Positions 44,954 to 54,566 are shown, counted from the stretch's first letter. The stretch: DNA of 64,000 bases from Shimwellia pseudoproteus (GCF_016415625.1 NZ_WBXP01000003.1:88918-152917); one strand, 5' to 3'. Translations and numbers: made by a program. Notes: generated by a model from the letters alone, not told the origin.

Positions 44954-46606
44954 ATGAAACGCAGATTGCCTTTTCAGGTGAAGCTTTTTTTATCTCTGGT
45001 GGTATTTTCCAGCCTGCTATTGGCCTTGCTGGGCGTGACCCTGTTCCATTTTATTGACAGGCAACTGCATCACGACCTCGGCCAGCGCGCCCGGGTACAG
45101 GCCAGTGAAATCGCCTTAATGCCCGGCCTCGCCGAACAGGTGGCCGCCCGCAATGTCGCGGCCATTGCCCGGCTTATCCAGCCACTGCGCAACCACAGTG
45201 ACGCCAGTTATATTGTGATTGGCGATACCCGGGAACAGCACCTGTACCATTCCGAAGCGCCGGATCGCCTGCACCGCCCGATGATTGGCGGCGATAACGC
45301 GGCGGTGTTACAGGGCCAGACGATTATTTCCGTGCGCCAGGGGGGCATTGGCGTGTCGCTGCGCAGTAAAGCGCCTATCTTCAATGGCGCCCATCAGGTT
45401 ATCGGGATTGTCTCCGTCGGTTATCTCACGTCGTATATTGCCCATATCAATGCCCGGCTGCTCTGGCAGGCGGCGCTCTACGGCGCGGTACTCCTGCTGC
45501 TGCTGTTCCTCTTTTCCTGGATTTTTAGCCGCAACCTTAAAAAACAGATGTTCCGCCTCGAACCGCGGGATATTGCCTTGCTGGTCCGGCAACAAAAAGC
45601 CCTGCTCGAATCCATGTACGAAGGGGTGTTTGCGGTGGATGACGAACAGCGGCTGATTTTAATTAATCGTGCGGCCAGGGAGTTGCTGGCCATTCCCCAC
45701 AGCGAACCGGCGTTGCTCGGCAAACCGCTGGATCAGGTATTACAGCTACCGGCGCACTTTTTCAGCCCGCAACAGCACCACGATAAACCGGCCCATCACG
45801 ATAATATTACGGTGTTCAACCAGCGCCCGGTTATCGTTAACCGTGTGGCTATCGAGCTGGAGCCCGGTAGCGCAAGCGGCTGGGTGGTGAGCTTTCGCGA
45901 TAAAAACGACATTAACACCCTCAGCAGCCAGCTAAGCCAGGTGACGCGCTATGCCGATAACCTGCGCATTATGCGCCATGAACAGCTTAACTGGACCGCC
46001 ACCCTGGTGGGCCTGTTACAGATGCGCCACTACGATGCCGCCATGCGCTATATTCAGGCCCAGTCTGAAGGTGCCCAGAAGGTGCTGGATTTTGTCTCCG
46101 CCCATTTTGCCTCCCCGACGCTGTGTGGCCTGCTGCTGGGGAAATATGTCAGCGCCCGGGAAAAAGGCATCGCGCTGATTTTCGACCCGGCTTGCCGGTT
46201 ATCCCGGCTCCCGGCGGGGCTCAGCGAAACCGAGCTAATGTCGGTTATCGGCAATCTGCTGGATAACGCCGTGGAGGCCACCCGCAACGGCCCCACCCCC
46301 GGTGCGCCCATTGAGGTGTATATTTCAGACCGCAACCAGGAGCTGGTTATCGAGGTGGCCGACCAGGGGTGCGGCGTTGAGGACGCCATCAAACCACAGA
46401 TCTTCACCCTGGGTTTTACCAGCAAGCCCGCCGTGGACGGGGCACCCGCTGGCCCGGAACACGGTATCGGCCTGTATCTGGCCGCCGGGTACGTTCGCCA
46501 GGCCGGGGGCAGTATTGAGATCAGCGATAACGCCCCCCAGGGGGCGATTTTCTCGGTATTTATTCCGTATAACACGGCCATATACGCAGGACAGGATAAT
46601 GACTAA
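44954..46606 (+). CDS. CitA/DcuS-family sensor histidine kinase
   Basis: A 550-residue membrane sensor of the CitA/DpiB/DcuS type. Two membrane segments (about 13-37 and 173-193) enclose a PAS-like periplasmic domain of ~135 residues; a cytoplasmic PAS follows, then the phosphoacceptor H342 in MRHEQLNWTATLVGLLQ and the ATPase (NLLDNAVEAT, ADQGCGV, GIGLYLA). The family senses di- and tricarboxylates, but the ligand may differ here, because an Fe3+-family ABC importer follows. ATG 44954 has CAGGT in front. Confidence 0.9.
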   Translation: MKRRLPFQVKLFLSLVVFSSLLLALLGVTLFHFIDRQLHHDLGQRARVQASEIALMPGLAEQVAARNVAAIARLIQPLRNHSDASYIVIGDTREQHLYHSEAPDRLHRPMIGGDNAAVLQGQTIISVRQGGIGVSLRSKAPIFNGAHQVIGIVSVGYLTSYIAHINARLLWQAALYGAVLLLLLFLFSWIFSRNLKKQMFRLEPRDIALLVRQQKALLESMYEGVFAVDDEQRLILINRAARELLAIPHSEPALLGKPLDQVLQLPAHFFSPQQHHDKPAHHDNITVFNQRPVIVNRVAIELEPGSASGWVVSFRDKNDINTLSSQLSQVTRYADNLRIMRHEQLNWTATLVGLLQMRHYDAAMRYIQAQSEGAQKVLDFVSAHFASPTLCGLLLGKYVSAREKGIALIFDPACRLSRLPAGLSETELMSVIGNLLDNAVEATRNGPTPGAPIEVYISDRNQELVIEVADQGCGVEDAIKPQIFTLGFTSKPAVDGAPAGPEHGIGLYLAAGYVRQAGGSIEISDNAPQGAIFSVFIPYNTAIYAGQDND

Positions 46607-47294
46607 CGCCCGGGCACTTGAGGTGGTCATTGTGGAAGATGAACCGCATCTCGCCGAGTTACATCGTGAATATATTGAGCAGAACTTTCATCTGCGCGTG
46701 GCCGGGATTGCCGGCACCCTGGAACAGGCTAACGCGTTGATTCGCCGCTACCGGCCACGGCTGGTCTTGCTCGACAACACCTTGCCGGACGGTAAAGGGG
46801 TGGATCTGATAGACAGCCCGCTGCTGAAGAGTACCGGCTGCGCGGTGATTTTCATCACCGCCGCCAGCGATATGCAAACCTGTAGCCACGCCATGCGCAG
46901 CGGCGCATTCGACTACCTGATCAAGCCGGTCTTCTTCCAGCGCCTGCATGCCTCCCTGGCGCGGTTTATGTTGCTGGAACAGACCCTGCGCCAGGCCACC
47001 GTGGTGGATCAGCACGCCCTCGATCGCTTGTTCAGCCTGCCCGCCAGTGATGCCCCATCAGGCCCGTCCACCAAAGGGATTGAGCCCACGACTCTGGCGC
47101 GCATTACCGGCTTTTTCACCGCTAACCCGGACGCGGCCTGGTCAGTTGAACAGGTTGTCGCGTACGCCGGGATCAGTAAAACCACCGGCCGCCGCTACCT
47201 GGAATACTGTGTGGAAACCGGGCTGGTCAGTGTTGAGATGCTGTACGGCAATATTGGCCACCCCCGGCGGCTGTACCGCAAAATCCCCGGCTGA
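46599..47294 (+). CDS. CitB/DcuR-family response regulator
   Basis: A 231-residue response regulator with acidic residues E13-D14, phosphoacceptor D59 (LVLLDNTLPDGKG), a conserved lysine (FDYLIKPVFF) and a C-terminal helix-turn-helix of the CitB type (WSVEQVVAYAGISKTTGRRYLEYC). It overlaps the kinase gene by 8 bases and pairs with it. The ABC importer gene begins 168 bases downstream and is the likely target. Confidence 0.92.
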   Translation: MTNARALEVVIVEDEPHLAELHREYIEQNFHLRVAGIAGTLEQANALIRRYRPRLVLLDNTLPDGKGVDLIDSPLLKSTGCAVIFITAASDMQTCSHAMRSGAFDYLIKPVFFQRLHASLARFMLLEQTLRQATVVDQHALDRLFSLPASDAPSGPSTKGIEPTTLARITGFFTANPDAAWSVEQVVAYAGISKTTGRRYLEYCVETGLVSVEMLYGNIGHPRRLYRKIPG

Positions 47295-47462
47295 GCGCCC
47301 TGCTCATCCGGGTTGCGCGCTGCGGTTTTAATGGTGTTAATTGCCAAAAAAACGCCGCCAGTCACACTTCGGCGCGATAACAATCCGCCCCCGCTTGCCT
47401 GGCTGACCCCATGCGCTATGTTGGCTTTTAGTTCATAAAATGTGACTAAAAGGTTAACTAAA

Positions 47463-48551
47463 ATGTCGAACACTTTCCGTATTGCTCTGCTTAGCGCCAC
47501 GGTTCTGGCTTCTGCTTCTGCCCTGTCTGCGGTTCCCCAGGGTTACCCGGCGGATTACCAAAAGGTTATCGATGCCGCCACCAAAGAAGGCAAGGTGGTA
47601 ATTTACTCCACCACCGATACCAAAGCCGCAGACCCGCTGATCAAAGGGTTTGAGGCCGCCTACCCGGGTATTAAGGTTGAATATAACGACATGAACAGCA
47701 CCGAGCTGTACAACCGGTTCATCAGCGAACAGGCGTCCGGTAGCGGCAGCGGGGATGTGGTGTGGAGCTCATCAATGGATACCGCCCTGAAACTGGCCGC
47801 TGACTACGCCGGGGAGTACCGGTCACCAGAGCAGCCCCAGTTACCGGCGTGGGCCGTGTGGAACCATAAAGCCTATGGCACAACCTACGAGCCGGTGGTG
47901 TTTATCTATAACAAACGCCTGATCCCCGCCGCTGAGGTGCCTGACTCCCACACGGCGCTGGCCAGGCTGATCGCCAGCCAACCGGATAAATTCAAAGGCA
48001 AAGTCACCACCTACGATATCGAAAAGTCCGGCGTCGGATTTATGCTCTCGGTGCAGGACGCCGGTGCCGATCCGCATTACTTCACCACCCTGGCGGACAT
48101 CGCCAAAGGGGGGCTGTCAGTACAGTCCTCAACCGGCACCATGATGGAGCGCGTCTCGTCGGGTGAAAACCTGATTGGCTTTAATATCCTCGGCTCCTAT
48201 GCGGAGGCCCGCGCCAAAACGGACCCGTCACTGGGGATTGTCTACCCGAAAGACTACGCTCTGGTGCTGTCGCGGGTGTCGTTTATCAGCCAGCAGGCGC
48301 AAAACAGCAATGCCGCCCGGCTCTGGCTGGATTATGTGCTCTCAGAAAAGGGGCAAAATATTCTCGCCAACCAGTCTGATATCCCGTCAATCCGTAACGA
48401 TATTGACGGCAAAAATGATATCGCCGGAATGACCAACATACTCGGTAACGCCCTGAAGCCGATCCCGGTGGACACCTCACTGCTGGATTATTTGCAGCCG
48501 AAAAAACGCCTCGATTACATCAAGCAATGGCGCGCTGCCGCCGCCAAATAA
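47463..48551 (+). CDS. Fe3+-family ABC transporter substrate-binding protein
   Basis: A 362-residue periplasmic binding protein. A signal peptide ends near residue 23 (ASASALSA/VPQG), followed by the class 1 Fe3+/thiamine/AEP-type fold (GKVVIYSTTDTKAADPLIKGFE). Members bind ferric iron, phosphonates, polyamines or sugar phosphates. The ligand cannot be read from sequence; control by a CitA/CitB-type system suggests an organic acid or a metal-organic acid complex. The hairpin after it probably allows excess synthesis over the permease. Confidence 0.88.
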   Translation: MSNTFRIALLSATVLASASALSAVPQGYPADYQKVIDAATKEGKVVIYSTTDTKAADPLIKGFEAAYPGIKVEYNDMNSTELYNRFISEQASGSGSGDVVWSSSMDTALKLAADYAGEYRSPEQPQLPAWAVWNHKAYGTTYEPVVFIYNKRLIPAAEVPDSHTALARLIASQPDKFKGKVTTYDIEKSGVGFMLSVQDAGADPHYFTTLADIAKGGLSVQSSTGTMMERVSSGENLIGFNILGSYAEARAKTDPSLGIVYPKDYALVLSRVSFISQQAQNSNAARLWLDYVLSEKGQNILANQSDIPSIRNDIDGKNDIAGMTNILGNALKPIPVDTSLLDYLQPKKRLDYIKQWRAAAAK

Positions 48552-48559
48552 AGCCCCTC

Positions 48560-48581
48560 CGGCGCGTGCGCGCGCCGTTTT
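48560..48581 (+). terminator. Attenuating hairpin between binding-protein and permease genes
   Basis: CGGCGCG and CGCGCCG form a 7-base-pair stem with a 4-base loop, followed by TTTT. It is placed to give more binding protein than permease. Confidence 0.65.
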
Positions 48582-48628
48582 CGCTGACCTGATCCCGCGG
48601 GTACAGGTCGCTATATCAGGGACACTAT

Positions 48629-50398
48629 ATGAATGCATTACGCAGAAAGTGGCAACGCCTGCCGCGCGGTATCGTGGTGTTGATAACCGCACTGGCGATT
48701 TATACGCCGCTGTCGTTTATCGTGATCCAGAGTTTCTTGTCCGCGCCGTTTTTCTCCCCGGCCAGGACATGGAGCCTGGAGTCCTTTGGGTTTATTTTTA
48801 CCGATCCGGATTTTTATCAGGCCCTTAAAAGCGGTTTTATTCTGGCCTTTGGGCTGGTGGTTATCGCCATCCCCCTCGGCGGTATTCTGGCTTTTCTGAT
48901 GGTACGCACCGATTTACCCGGTCGGCGCCTGATTGAGCCGCTGATCCTGGTGCCGATATTTGTCTCGCCGATGGTACTGGGGTTTGGCTATGTGGTAGCT
49001 GCCGGGCCGGTGGGGTTCTTCTCACTGTGGGCCCAGGCGTTGATCGGCTTCGTGCCGTGGAATATCTATAACATGGCGAGCATTGTGGTGATTGCCGGGC
49101 TGACCCATGTTCCCCACGCCTATCTGTATATCTCCTCGGCATTGCGCAGTGTCGGCTCAGATGTTGAAGAGGCCGCCCGCATCGCCGGGGCCTCGCCGCT
49201 TCAGGTGATGACCGCCGTCAGCCTGCCGATGGTTCGCCCGTCTATTCTGTATGCCGTGGTGCTGTTGTTCTTCCTCGGCCTGGAAGTCTTCGGCCTGATG
49301 CTGGTGCTGGGGGACCCGGAAGGCAATATGGTGCTGGCCACCTATCTCTATCAGCTGACCAATAAGCTTGGCACCCCGTCTTACCATCTGATGGCGGCGG
49401 TGGCGGTGGTGCTGATTTGCATCACTATTCCGCTGGTGATGTTGCAGCGCCAGCTGATGCGCACCGCCAATCGCTTTGTGACCATGAAAGGTAAAGCAAG
49501 CCAGGCCCGGGCATTGCCGCTGGGCAAATGGCGCTGGGTTGCCGGGGCGGTGGTGGCCGCCTGGCTGACGGTCACCATTGGTGTTCCCCTGATTGGGGTG
49601 GCGCTGCGGGCCTTTATTTCGAACTGGGGGGTCGGGGTATCCCTCTGGGATGAGATGTCGCTTAACACCTTCCGCACTATCTGGGGGCAGCCTAATCTGC
49701 TGCGGGCCATCGTCAATTCGATGAGTATCGGGGTGATTGGCGGCGCGCTGGCGGTTGTCTGCTACCTGTTTATTGGCATTGCTATGCACCGTAAGCCGGA
49801 TAACACCACCCGCTTCCTCGACTATAGCGTGCTGGTGCCGCGCGCGGTACCCGGGCTGCTGGCGGGGCTGGCGTTCCTGTGGGTCTTTCTGTTTCTGCCG
49901 ATGTGGCTGGATAACACGCTTAAAGATGGCTGGCTTTCCGGGTTCTCCGGGTCACAGTGGTTGCGCGATAACCTGGTCGTCTGGTTACGTTCACTGCGCA
50001 GCACCATTTTCAGTGTCTGGCTGGCCTATACCGTGGTGTGGATGGCCTATGGGTTGCGGTTGATCTCCTCCACCCTGCTCCAGGTGGGGCCGGAGCTGGA
50101 AGAAGCCGCCCGCAGCGCCGGGGCCACCCGCGGGCAGATTACCCGCCACGTCACCATGCCGCTGTCGCGCTATGGCCTGATAGGCGCCTGGCTGCTGATG
50201 TTCTTGATCTTTGAGCGCGAATACTCAACCGGGGTGTATCTGCTGTCGCCGGGTACGGAAACCATCGGTTCGATGCTGGTTTCGCTGTGGGCCGCTGGGG
50301 CCATTGATATTGTCGCCGCCCTGTCGTTTATCAATATTCTGCTGGTGGTGCTTGGTCTGGGAATTGCCCTTCGTTTTGGAGTCAAATTACATGATTGA
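48629..50398 (+). CDS. Fused two-domain ABC transporter permease (FbpB type)
   Basis: A 589-residue inner-membrane permease with two permease domains in one chain, each about six membrane segments and each with an EAA loop (EEAARIAGASPLQVMTAVSLPM and EEAARSAGATRGQITRHVTMPL, in part). This double form is typical of the FbpB/AfuB Fe3+ family. It is coupled to the ATPase gene by an 8-base overlap. Confidence 0.92.
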   Translation: MNALRRKWQRLPRGIVVLITALAIYTPLSFIVIQSFLSAPFFSPARTWSLESFGFIFTDPDFYQALKSGFILAFGLVVIAIPLGGILAFLMVRTDLPGRRLIEPLILVPIFVSPMVLGFGYVVAAGPVGFFSLWAQALIGFVPWNIYNMASIVVIAGLTHVPHAYLYISSALRSVGSDVEEAARIAGASPLQVMTAVSLPMVRPSILYAVVLLFFLGLEVFGLMLVLGDPEGNMVLATYLYQLTNKLGTPSYHLMAAVAVVLICITIPLVMLQRQLMRTANRFVTMKGKASQARALPLGKWRWVAGAVVAAWLTVTIGVPLIGVALRAFISNWGVGVSLWDEMSLNTFRTIWGQPNLLRAIVNSMSIGVIGGALAVVCYLFIGIAMHRKPDNTTRFLDYSVLVPRAVPGLLAGLAFLWVFLFLPMWLDNTLKDGWLSGFSGSQWLRDNLVVWLRSLRSTIFSVWLAYTVVWMAYGLRLISSTLLQVGPELEEAARSAGATRGQITRHVTMPLSRYGLIGAWLLMFLIFEREYSTGVYLLSPGTETIGSMLVSLWAAGAIDIVAALSFINILLVVLGLGIALRFGVKLHD

Positions 50399-51461
50399 AT
50401 TAGCGGTCGAGGATCTGCACTTAACCTACGGTGACAATCCGGTATTAAAGGGCGTGTCGATGAACCTGAAACGCGGGGAAGTGGTCTCTCTGCTGGGGCC
50501 ATCGGGCAGTGGCAAAACCACGTTATTACGCGCCGTGGCCGGGCTGGAAAAACCCACCAGCGGGGCGATTATCATCGGCAAGAGCCGGGTTTATAACGGC
50601 ACCCCGCGCAGTGAAATCCCCGCCGAGGAGCGTAACCTGGGGCTGGTGTTTCAGTCATACGCCCTGTGGCCGCATAAAACCGTGTTTGACAACGTGGCCT
50701 ACCCCCTCAAATTGCGCAAAGTAGCGGCCCGGGAGATAACCGAACGGGTGGAGAACGTGCTGGCGCAGCTTGGTCTTGGCCACCTGGGCAAACGCCATCC
50801 GCATCAGCTTTCCGGCGGCCAGCAGCAGCGCGTGGCCATTGGCCGGGCGCTGGTCTATAACCCGCCGGTTATCTTGCTCGATGAGCCGCTTTCCAACCTT
50901 GACGCCAGGCTACGGGAGGAGGCGCGGGTGTTTCTGCGTGAGCTTATCATCAGGCTCGGCCTGTCGGCGCTGATGGTCACCCACGACCAGAATGAAGCGA
51001 TGGCGATTTCCGACCGTATTCTGTTGTTAAATAACGGCAAGATTGAGCAGCAGGGCACGCCCCAGGAAATGTATGACGCGCCGCAAACGCTGTTTAGCGC
51101 CGAGTTTATGGGCAGCAATAACCGGTTGCCGGGCAAGGTCACCGGGATACGCGACGGTAAAGCCTATATTCAGGGCAACGGCTGGGGGCTGTGGGGGATG
51201 GCGGGGGCCGGGCTACAGGTGGGCCAGCCTGGGGTGGCGGTGATCCGCGTGGAGCGCGTTATCCTGGCAGACGGCCCCGGGGAGAATCAACTGGCGCTGC
51301 CGCTGTTGACCAGCATGTACCTGGGTGACCGCCGGGAATACCTGTTTCGTACTCCGGGCGATGATATTGCTATCCGCGCTTATGGTCATGCACTGTGCGA
51401 TCCTCAGCATTGCTGGCTGTCGTTCCCGGAACAGCAGTTGTGGATCTTCCCGCAGCCCTGA
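50391..51461 (+). CDS. Fe3+-family ABC transporter ATP-binding protein
   Basis: A 356-residue ATPase with Walker A GPSGSGKTT, signature LSGGQQQRVAIGRA, Walker B VILLDEPLSNLD and a C-terminal TOBE-like domain. The start ATG 50391 lies in the permease 3' end and gives the family N-terminus (MIELAVEDLHLTYGD). Last gene of the importer operon, ending at a strong hairpin. FbpC/AfuC-type by similarity. Confidence 0.93.
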   Translation: MIELAVEDLHLTYGDNPVLKGVSMNLKRGEVVSLLGPSGSGKTTLLRAVAGLEKPTSGAIIIGKSRVYNGTPRSEIPAEERNLGLVFQSYALWPHKTVFDNVAYPLKLRKVAAREITERVENVLAQLGLGHLGKRHPHQLSGGQQQRVAIGRALVYNPPVILLDEPLSNLDARLREEARVFLRELIIRLGLSALMVTHDQNEAMAISDRILLLNNGKIEQQGTPQEMYDAPQTLFSAEFMGSNNRLPGKVTGIRDGKAYIQGNGWGLWGMAGAGLQVGQPGVAVIRVERVILADGPGENQLALPLLTSMYLGDRREYLFRTPGDDIAIRAYGHALCDPQHCWLSFPEQQLWIFPQP

Positions 51462-51467
51462 GCCACC

Positions 51468-51509
51468 CGCCGGTAGCCCGGGATGCACGCGGTTCCCGGG
51501 CTACCGGCG
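51468..51509. terminator. 15-bp-stem hairpin between convergent genes, REP-like
   Basis: CGCCGGTAGCCCGGG and CCCGGGCTACCGGCG pair perfectly with a 12-base loop, between the ABC ATPase stop and the convergent SDR gene stop. The GTAGCCCGGG/CCCGGGCTAC core resembles enterobacterial REP/BIME palindromes. It can act from both sides. Confidence 0.6.
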
Positions 51510-51515
51510 AAGGGG

Positions 51516-52259
51516 TTAGTGGCGGGTATTCAGCGCCAGGAAAACCTCATCATACTGCCCGTTACGTTCGGCAAAACGGAACAGCTTACTGCGCTCAACG
51601 TTAATCTCTTTTAACGGCTCCCCGGATTGCAGTAACGCCATCACTTCACTGACAAACTGATCCAGCCCCATGGCGATGCTGCCGTCTTTGCTGCCGTGGA
51701 GATCGGTTTGCACCATCGGCGGGGTTATCTCGATAACCCTGAGCGCGGAGGCCGCCAGCTGAAAACGTAAGGATTCGGTCCAGGAATGGAGCCCGGCCTT
51801 GGCGGCACAGTATGCCGGTACGGCGGTGTAGGGCATAAACGCCAGATCAGAGGTGACATTAATCACCGCCCCTGCCCTGGCCGCCAGCAGATGCGGCAGT
51901 AAAGCACTGGTCAGGATCATCGGGCCGGTCAGGTTAGTGGCGATGGAGGTCAGCATCTTGTGCGGTTCCGGGTGGGTTAGATCTTCCGGGTACTGGACCC
52001 CGGCATTATTGATAAGCATATTCAGCGCCGGGAAACGCGCGGTCAGCTGCCGGGCAATATCCGCCAGGCTGTCAATATCGCTGATATCCATCACCTGATA
52101 TTGCATACCCGGGTTGGCCTCACACACCTGTTGCAGCGCAGATTCACGCCGCCCGGCAATAATCACCGTATTACCCAGCCGGAACAGTTCCTCTGCCAGC
52201 CCGCGCCCGATACCGCTGCCGCCACCGGTGATCAAAATGGTGTTGTCGCGTAATGTCAT
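51516..52259 (-). CDS. Short-chain dehydrogenase/reductase, DltE-like
   Basis: A 247-residue classical SDR with ILITGGGSGIGRGLAEELF at the N-terminus, NNAGVQYPED, and the catalytic YCAAKAGLHSWTESLR (YxxxK). ATG 52259 gives the usual N-terminus; an ATG just before it and a GTG at 52274 are alternatives. It is divergent from the AraC gene across about 135 bases. Substrate unknown. Confidence 0.88.
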   Translation of the reverse strand: MTLRDNTILITGGGSGIGRGLAEELFRLGNTVIIAGRRESALQQVCEANPGMQYQVMDISDIDSLADIARQLTARFPALNMLINNAGVQYPEDLTHPEPHKMLTSIATNLTGPMILTSALLPHLLAARAGAVINVTSDLAFMPYTAVPAYCAAKAGLHSWTESLRFQLAASALRVIEITPPMVQTDLHGSKDGSIAMGLDQFVSEVMALLQSGEPLKEINVERSKLFRFAERNGQYDEVFLALNTRH

Positions 52260-52395
52260 CATGTCAGATCTCACTCTGTTGATTGCCTGAATGGCGTTGC
52301 CAGTGGAATAGTACGCGGCAGATTATAGAAACAATCGCTGGATTATTTATCACCAAAAAACCAGAATATCAGTCTATTCGTCCTGGAATGTACCC

Positions 52396-53361
52396 ATGAA
52401 TACCCTCGACTACCTGCTGGAACAGCTGAAGCTCACCAGTTCGATTTTCTGCCAGTTAACGCTCAATGGCCGCTGGGGATTGGCCAAACCCCGGCACCAC
52501 CAGGGGGCCCCGTTCCATCTGGTGTTGTCCGGCACGGCCTGGCTGCGTCTGCCGGCGGCCCGGCAGCTTATTGCGCTGAAACCGGATGATATGGTGATGA
52601 TCCCCGCCGGTTATTATCATGAGTTGCTGAGCGATCCCGATGCGCACCCGGTGGATTTTACCCAGTTGCTGGCCGGGCACGGCCAGCCCGCCGCCGATCC
52701 GGACGCCCATTTTCAGTCGGCCCGTATCATCCTCGGCGAGCCCGGGGCTGACCAGACCAACGTGGTGACAGGTATTTTTAACTTTGACCAGGCCCTGCGT
52801 AATCCCCTGGTAAACGCCCTGCCGGACTATCTTCACCTGGGGGCAGCGGACAACCCCTGGCTGCCCCCAACCCTCGGGCTGCTGGTCAGCGAGCTGGACG
52901 CTCCGCTGCCGGGGATGCGCACCATTGCGGTCCGGCTGGCGGATATTCTGTTTGTTCAGGGGATCCGCGCCTGTCTTTCCCGGGGGGAGATTTTCAAAGC
53001 CGGGTGGCTAAATGGCCTGACTGACCCCCAGATTGCCAAATCCCTGGCCCTGATCCATCAGTCCCCGGACCAGCACTGGAGTATCGCGCTACTGGGCCAG
53101 GCGGTGGGGATGTCGCGCTCACGCTTTGCGGCGCGGTTTAAAACGCTGCTGGGGCAATCCCCGATGCGCTATTTAACCGAATGGCGGATGTATCAGGCGG
53201 CTGAGCAGTTGCGCGCCTCCACCATCCGCCTGAGCCAGCTGGCGGAGCAATCAGGCTATGAGTCCGATGTGGCCTTCAGCAAGGCGTTTAAAAAGTGGAG
53301 TGGCTGCACCCCCCGGGCCTTTCGCGCCGGTGAACAGACCAAAGAACATGCCCCGCGCTAG
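52396..53361 (+). CDS. AraC-family regulator with cupin sensory domain
   Basis: A 321-residue protein. Residues to about 190 form a Cupin_6-type domain (GAPFHLVLSGTAWLRLP, LKPDDMVMIPAGYYHEL), and the C-terminal 100 residues the AraC double helix-turn-helix (IALLGQAVGMSRSRFAARFK, LAEQSGYESDVAFSKAFK). Regulators of this form commonly control a divergent SDR or oxidoreductase gene, here the one at 51516-52259. Confidence 0.9.
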   Translation: MNTLDYLLEQLKLTSSIFCQLTLNGRWGLAKPRHHQGAPFHLVLSGTAWLRLPAARQLIALKPDDMVMIPAGYYHELLSDPDAHPVDFTQLLAGHGQPAADPDAHFQSARIILGEPGADQTNVVTGIFNFDQALRNPLVNALPDYLHLGAADNPWLPPTLGLLVSELDAPLPGMRTIAVRLADILFVQGIRACLSRGEIFKAGWLNGLTDPQIAKSLALIHQSPDQHWSIALLGQAVGMSRSRFAARFKTLLGQSPMRYLTEWRMYQAAEQLRASTIRLSQLAEQSGYESDVAFSKAFKKWSGCTPRAFRAGEQTKEHAPR

Positions 53362-53442
53362 CGCGGTTATGCCGCCATCGCCTATGCTGTGGGTTTATAT
53401 TATCCCGCGCATACCGCCGGGGCTGACTCAGAGGATGAACCG

Positions 53443-53838
53443 TTGAGAACACAAAAACGCTGTATGGGGTACGTCGCCATTGTGGTGGATGATTACGATC
53501 ACGCCATTGACTACTACACCCAAAAACTCGGTTTCACCCTGGTAGAGGACACGCCGCAGCCGGGTAAGCGCTGGGTTGTGGTTACCCCAAACCCAGACAG
53601 TGACTGCAATTTATTGCTGGCCAGGGCGTCGAATGATCGCCAGCAAGGCGCTATCGGGGATCAGTGTGGCGGCAGGGTATTTCTGTTCCTGCAATCCGAT
53701 GACTTCTGGCGCGATTACCATGCCATGAAAGCGGCGGGGGTGCATTTTTGTGAAACGCCCCGCGAGGAGGAGTATGGCACGGTGGTGGTGTTCGAGGACC
53801 TGTACGGCAACCGCTGGGATCTCTATCAGAAGCGATAA
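53443..53838 (+). CDS. VOC-family protein
   Basis: A 131-residue single-domain glyoxalase/bleomycin-resistance-fold protein (GYVAIVVDDYDHAIDYYTQKLGF ... VVVFEDLYGNRWDLYQ). The TTG at 53443 was chosen because GAGG lies 8 bases upstream; ATG 53464 is the alternative and would give 124 residues. It lies 81 bases after the AraC gene and may be cotranscribed. Function unknown. Confidence 0.75.
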   Translation: MRTQKRCMGYVAIVVDDYDHAIDYYTQKLGFTLVEDTPQPGKRWVVVTPNPDSDCNLLLARASNDRQQGAIGDQCGGRVFLFLQSDDFWRDYHAMKAAGVHFCETPREEEYGTVVVFEDLYGNRWDLYQKR

Positions 53839-53931
53839 TTGCGGGGAAAAACGCAGATCTTGCCGTGAAAACGACAATAATAAGCGGGGCATTCCCGGTA
53901 GATAACTATCTAAGACAAGGCGGAGAACACC

Positions 53932-54348
53932 ATGAACAGAATAATGATAATCACCACGGGGGCCGTGTTGCTTGCCTCCTCGTTCAACGCATCCGCCATA
54001 TCAGAAGCCTACCGCAAACAGCTGGCGCGCTCCGGTTGCACCCAGCTGACCGACGGTAATGGCTGCGATAGCCACAAAACCCGGGCTGAAAACTTTCCGC
54101 CTAAAAACAGTACCGCGCCCGCAACACCAGCCGCTACCGCCATGTCCGGCCCGGCGGCCGGTGTCGCCCATGATCTGGACAAAAAAGTGGTGGGTAAATA
54201 CCAGGGCCAGGCGGTCGACGCCATGATAACCGACGGCTGGAAACGCCTGAATACCAGGGGGACCAAATGGTCAAAAGCGGGTTTCACTGCCGAGTTTGAT
54301 ATCAATACCAATGGCCAGGTCATGGGGACAGTGGTCCACCCGCAATAA
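53932..54348 (+). CDS. Hypothetical periplasmic protein
   Basis: I do not recognise this 138-residue protein. It begins with a signal peptide (MNRIMIITTGAVLLASSFNA, cleavage probably after SA near residue 22). The mature part has two cysteines (C36, C45) that could form a disulphide, an Ala/Pro-rich linker (about residues 60-78) and a C-terminal domain ending in FDINTNGQVMGTVVHPQ. GGCGGAG stands before the ATG. It is probably monocistronic. Confidence 0.75.
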   Translation: MNRIMIITTGAVLLASSFNASAISEAYRKQLARSGCTQLTDGNGCDSHKTRAENFPPKNSTAPATPAATAMSGPAAGVAHDLDKKVVGKYQGQAVDAMITDGWKRLNTRGTKWSKAGFTAEFDINTNGQVMGTVVHPQ

Positions 54349-54566
54349 GCCCGCGCCGGAGGCTGGCAGGGTTACAATGTGATAATCGTCTGAATTATCC
54401 GCGTGTTATCATCCGCGCTGTGCCCCAGGTCACCGTTTCACCCCCGCGATGGTTTACCATTAGGAATCAACACCCTACTCCTCTTTTATTTCTCCTTAAG
54501 TTTCATTATGGGATATATTGAGGGCACTATCGTCAAACAACCACTTTGTGACAGGTAACATTGGTA

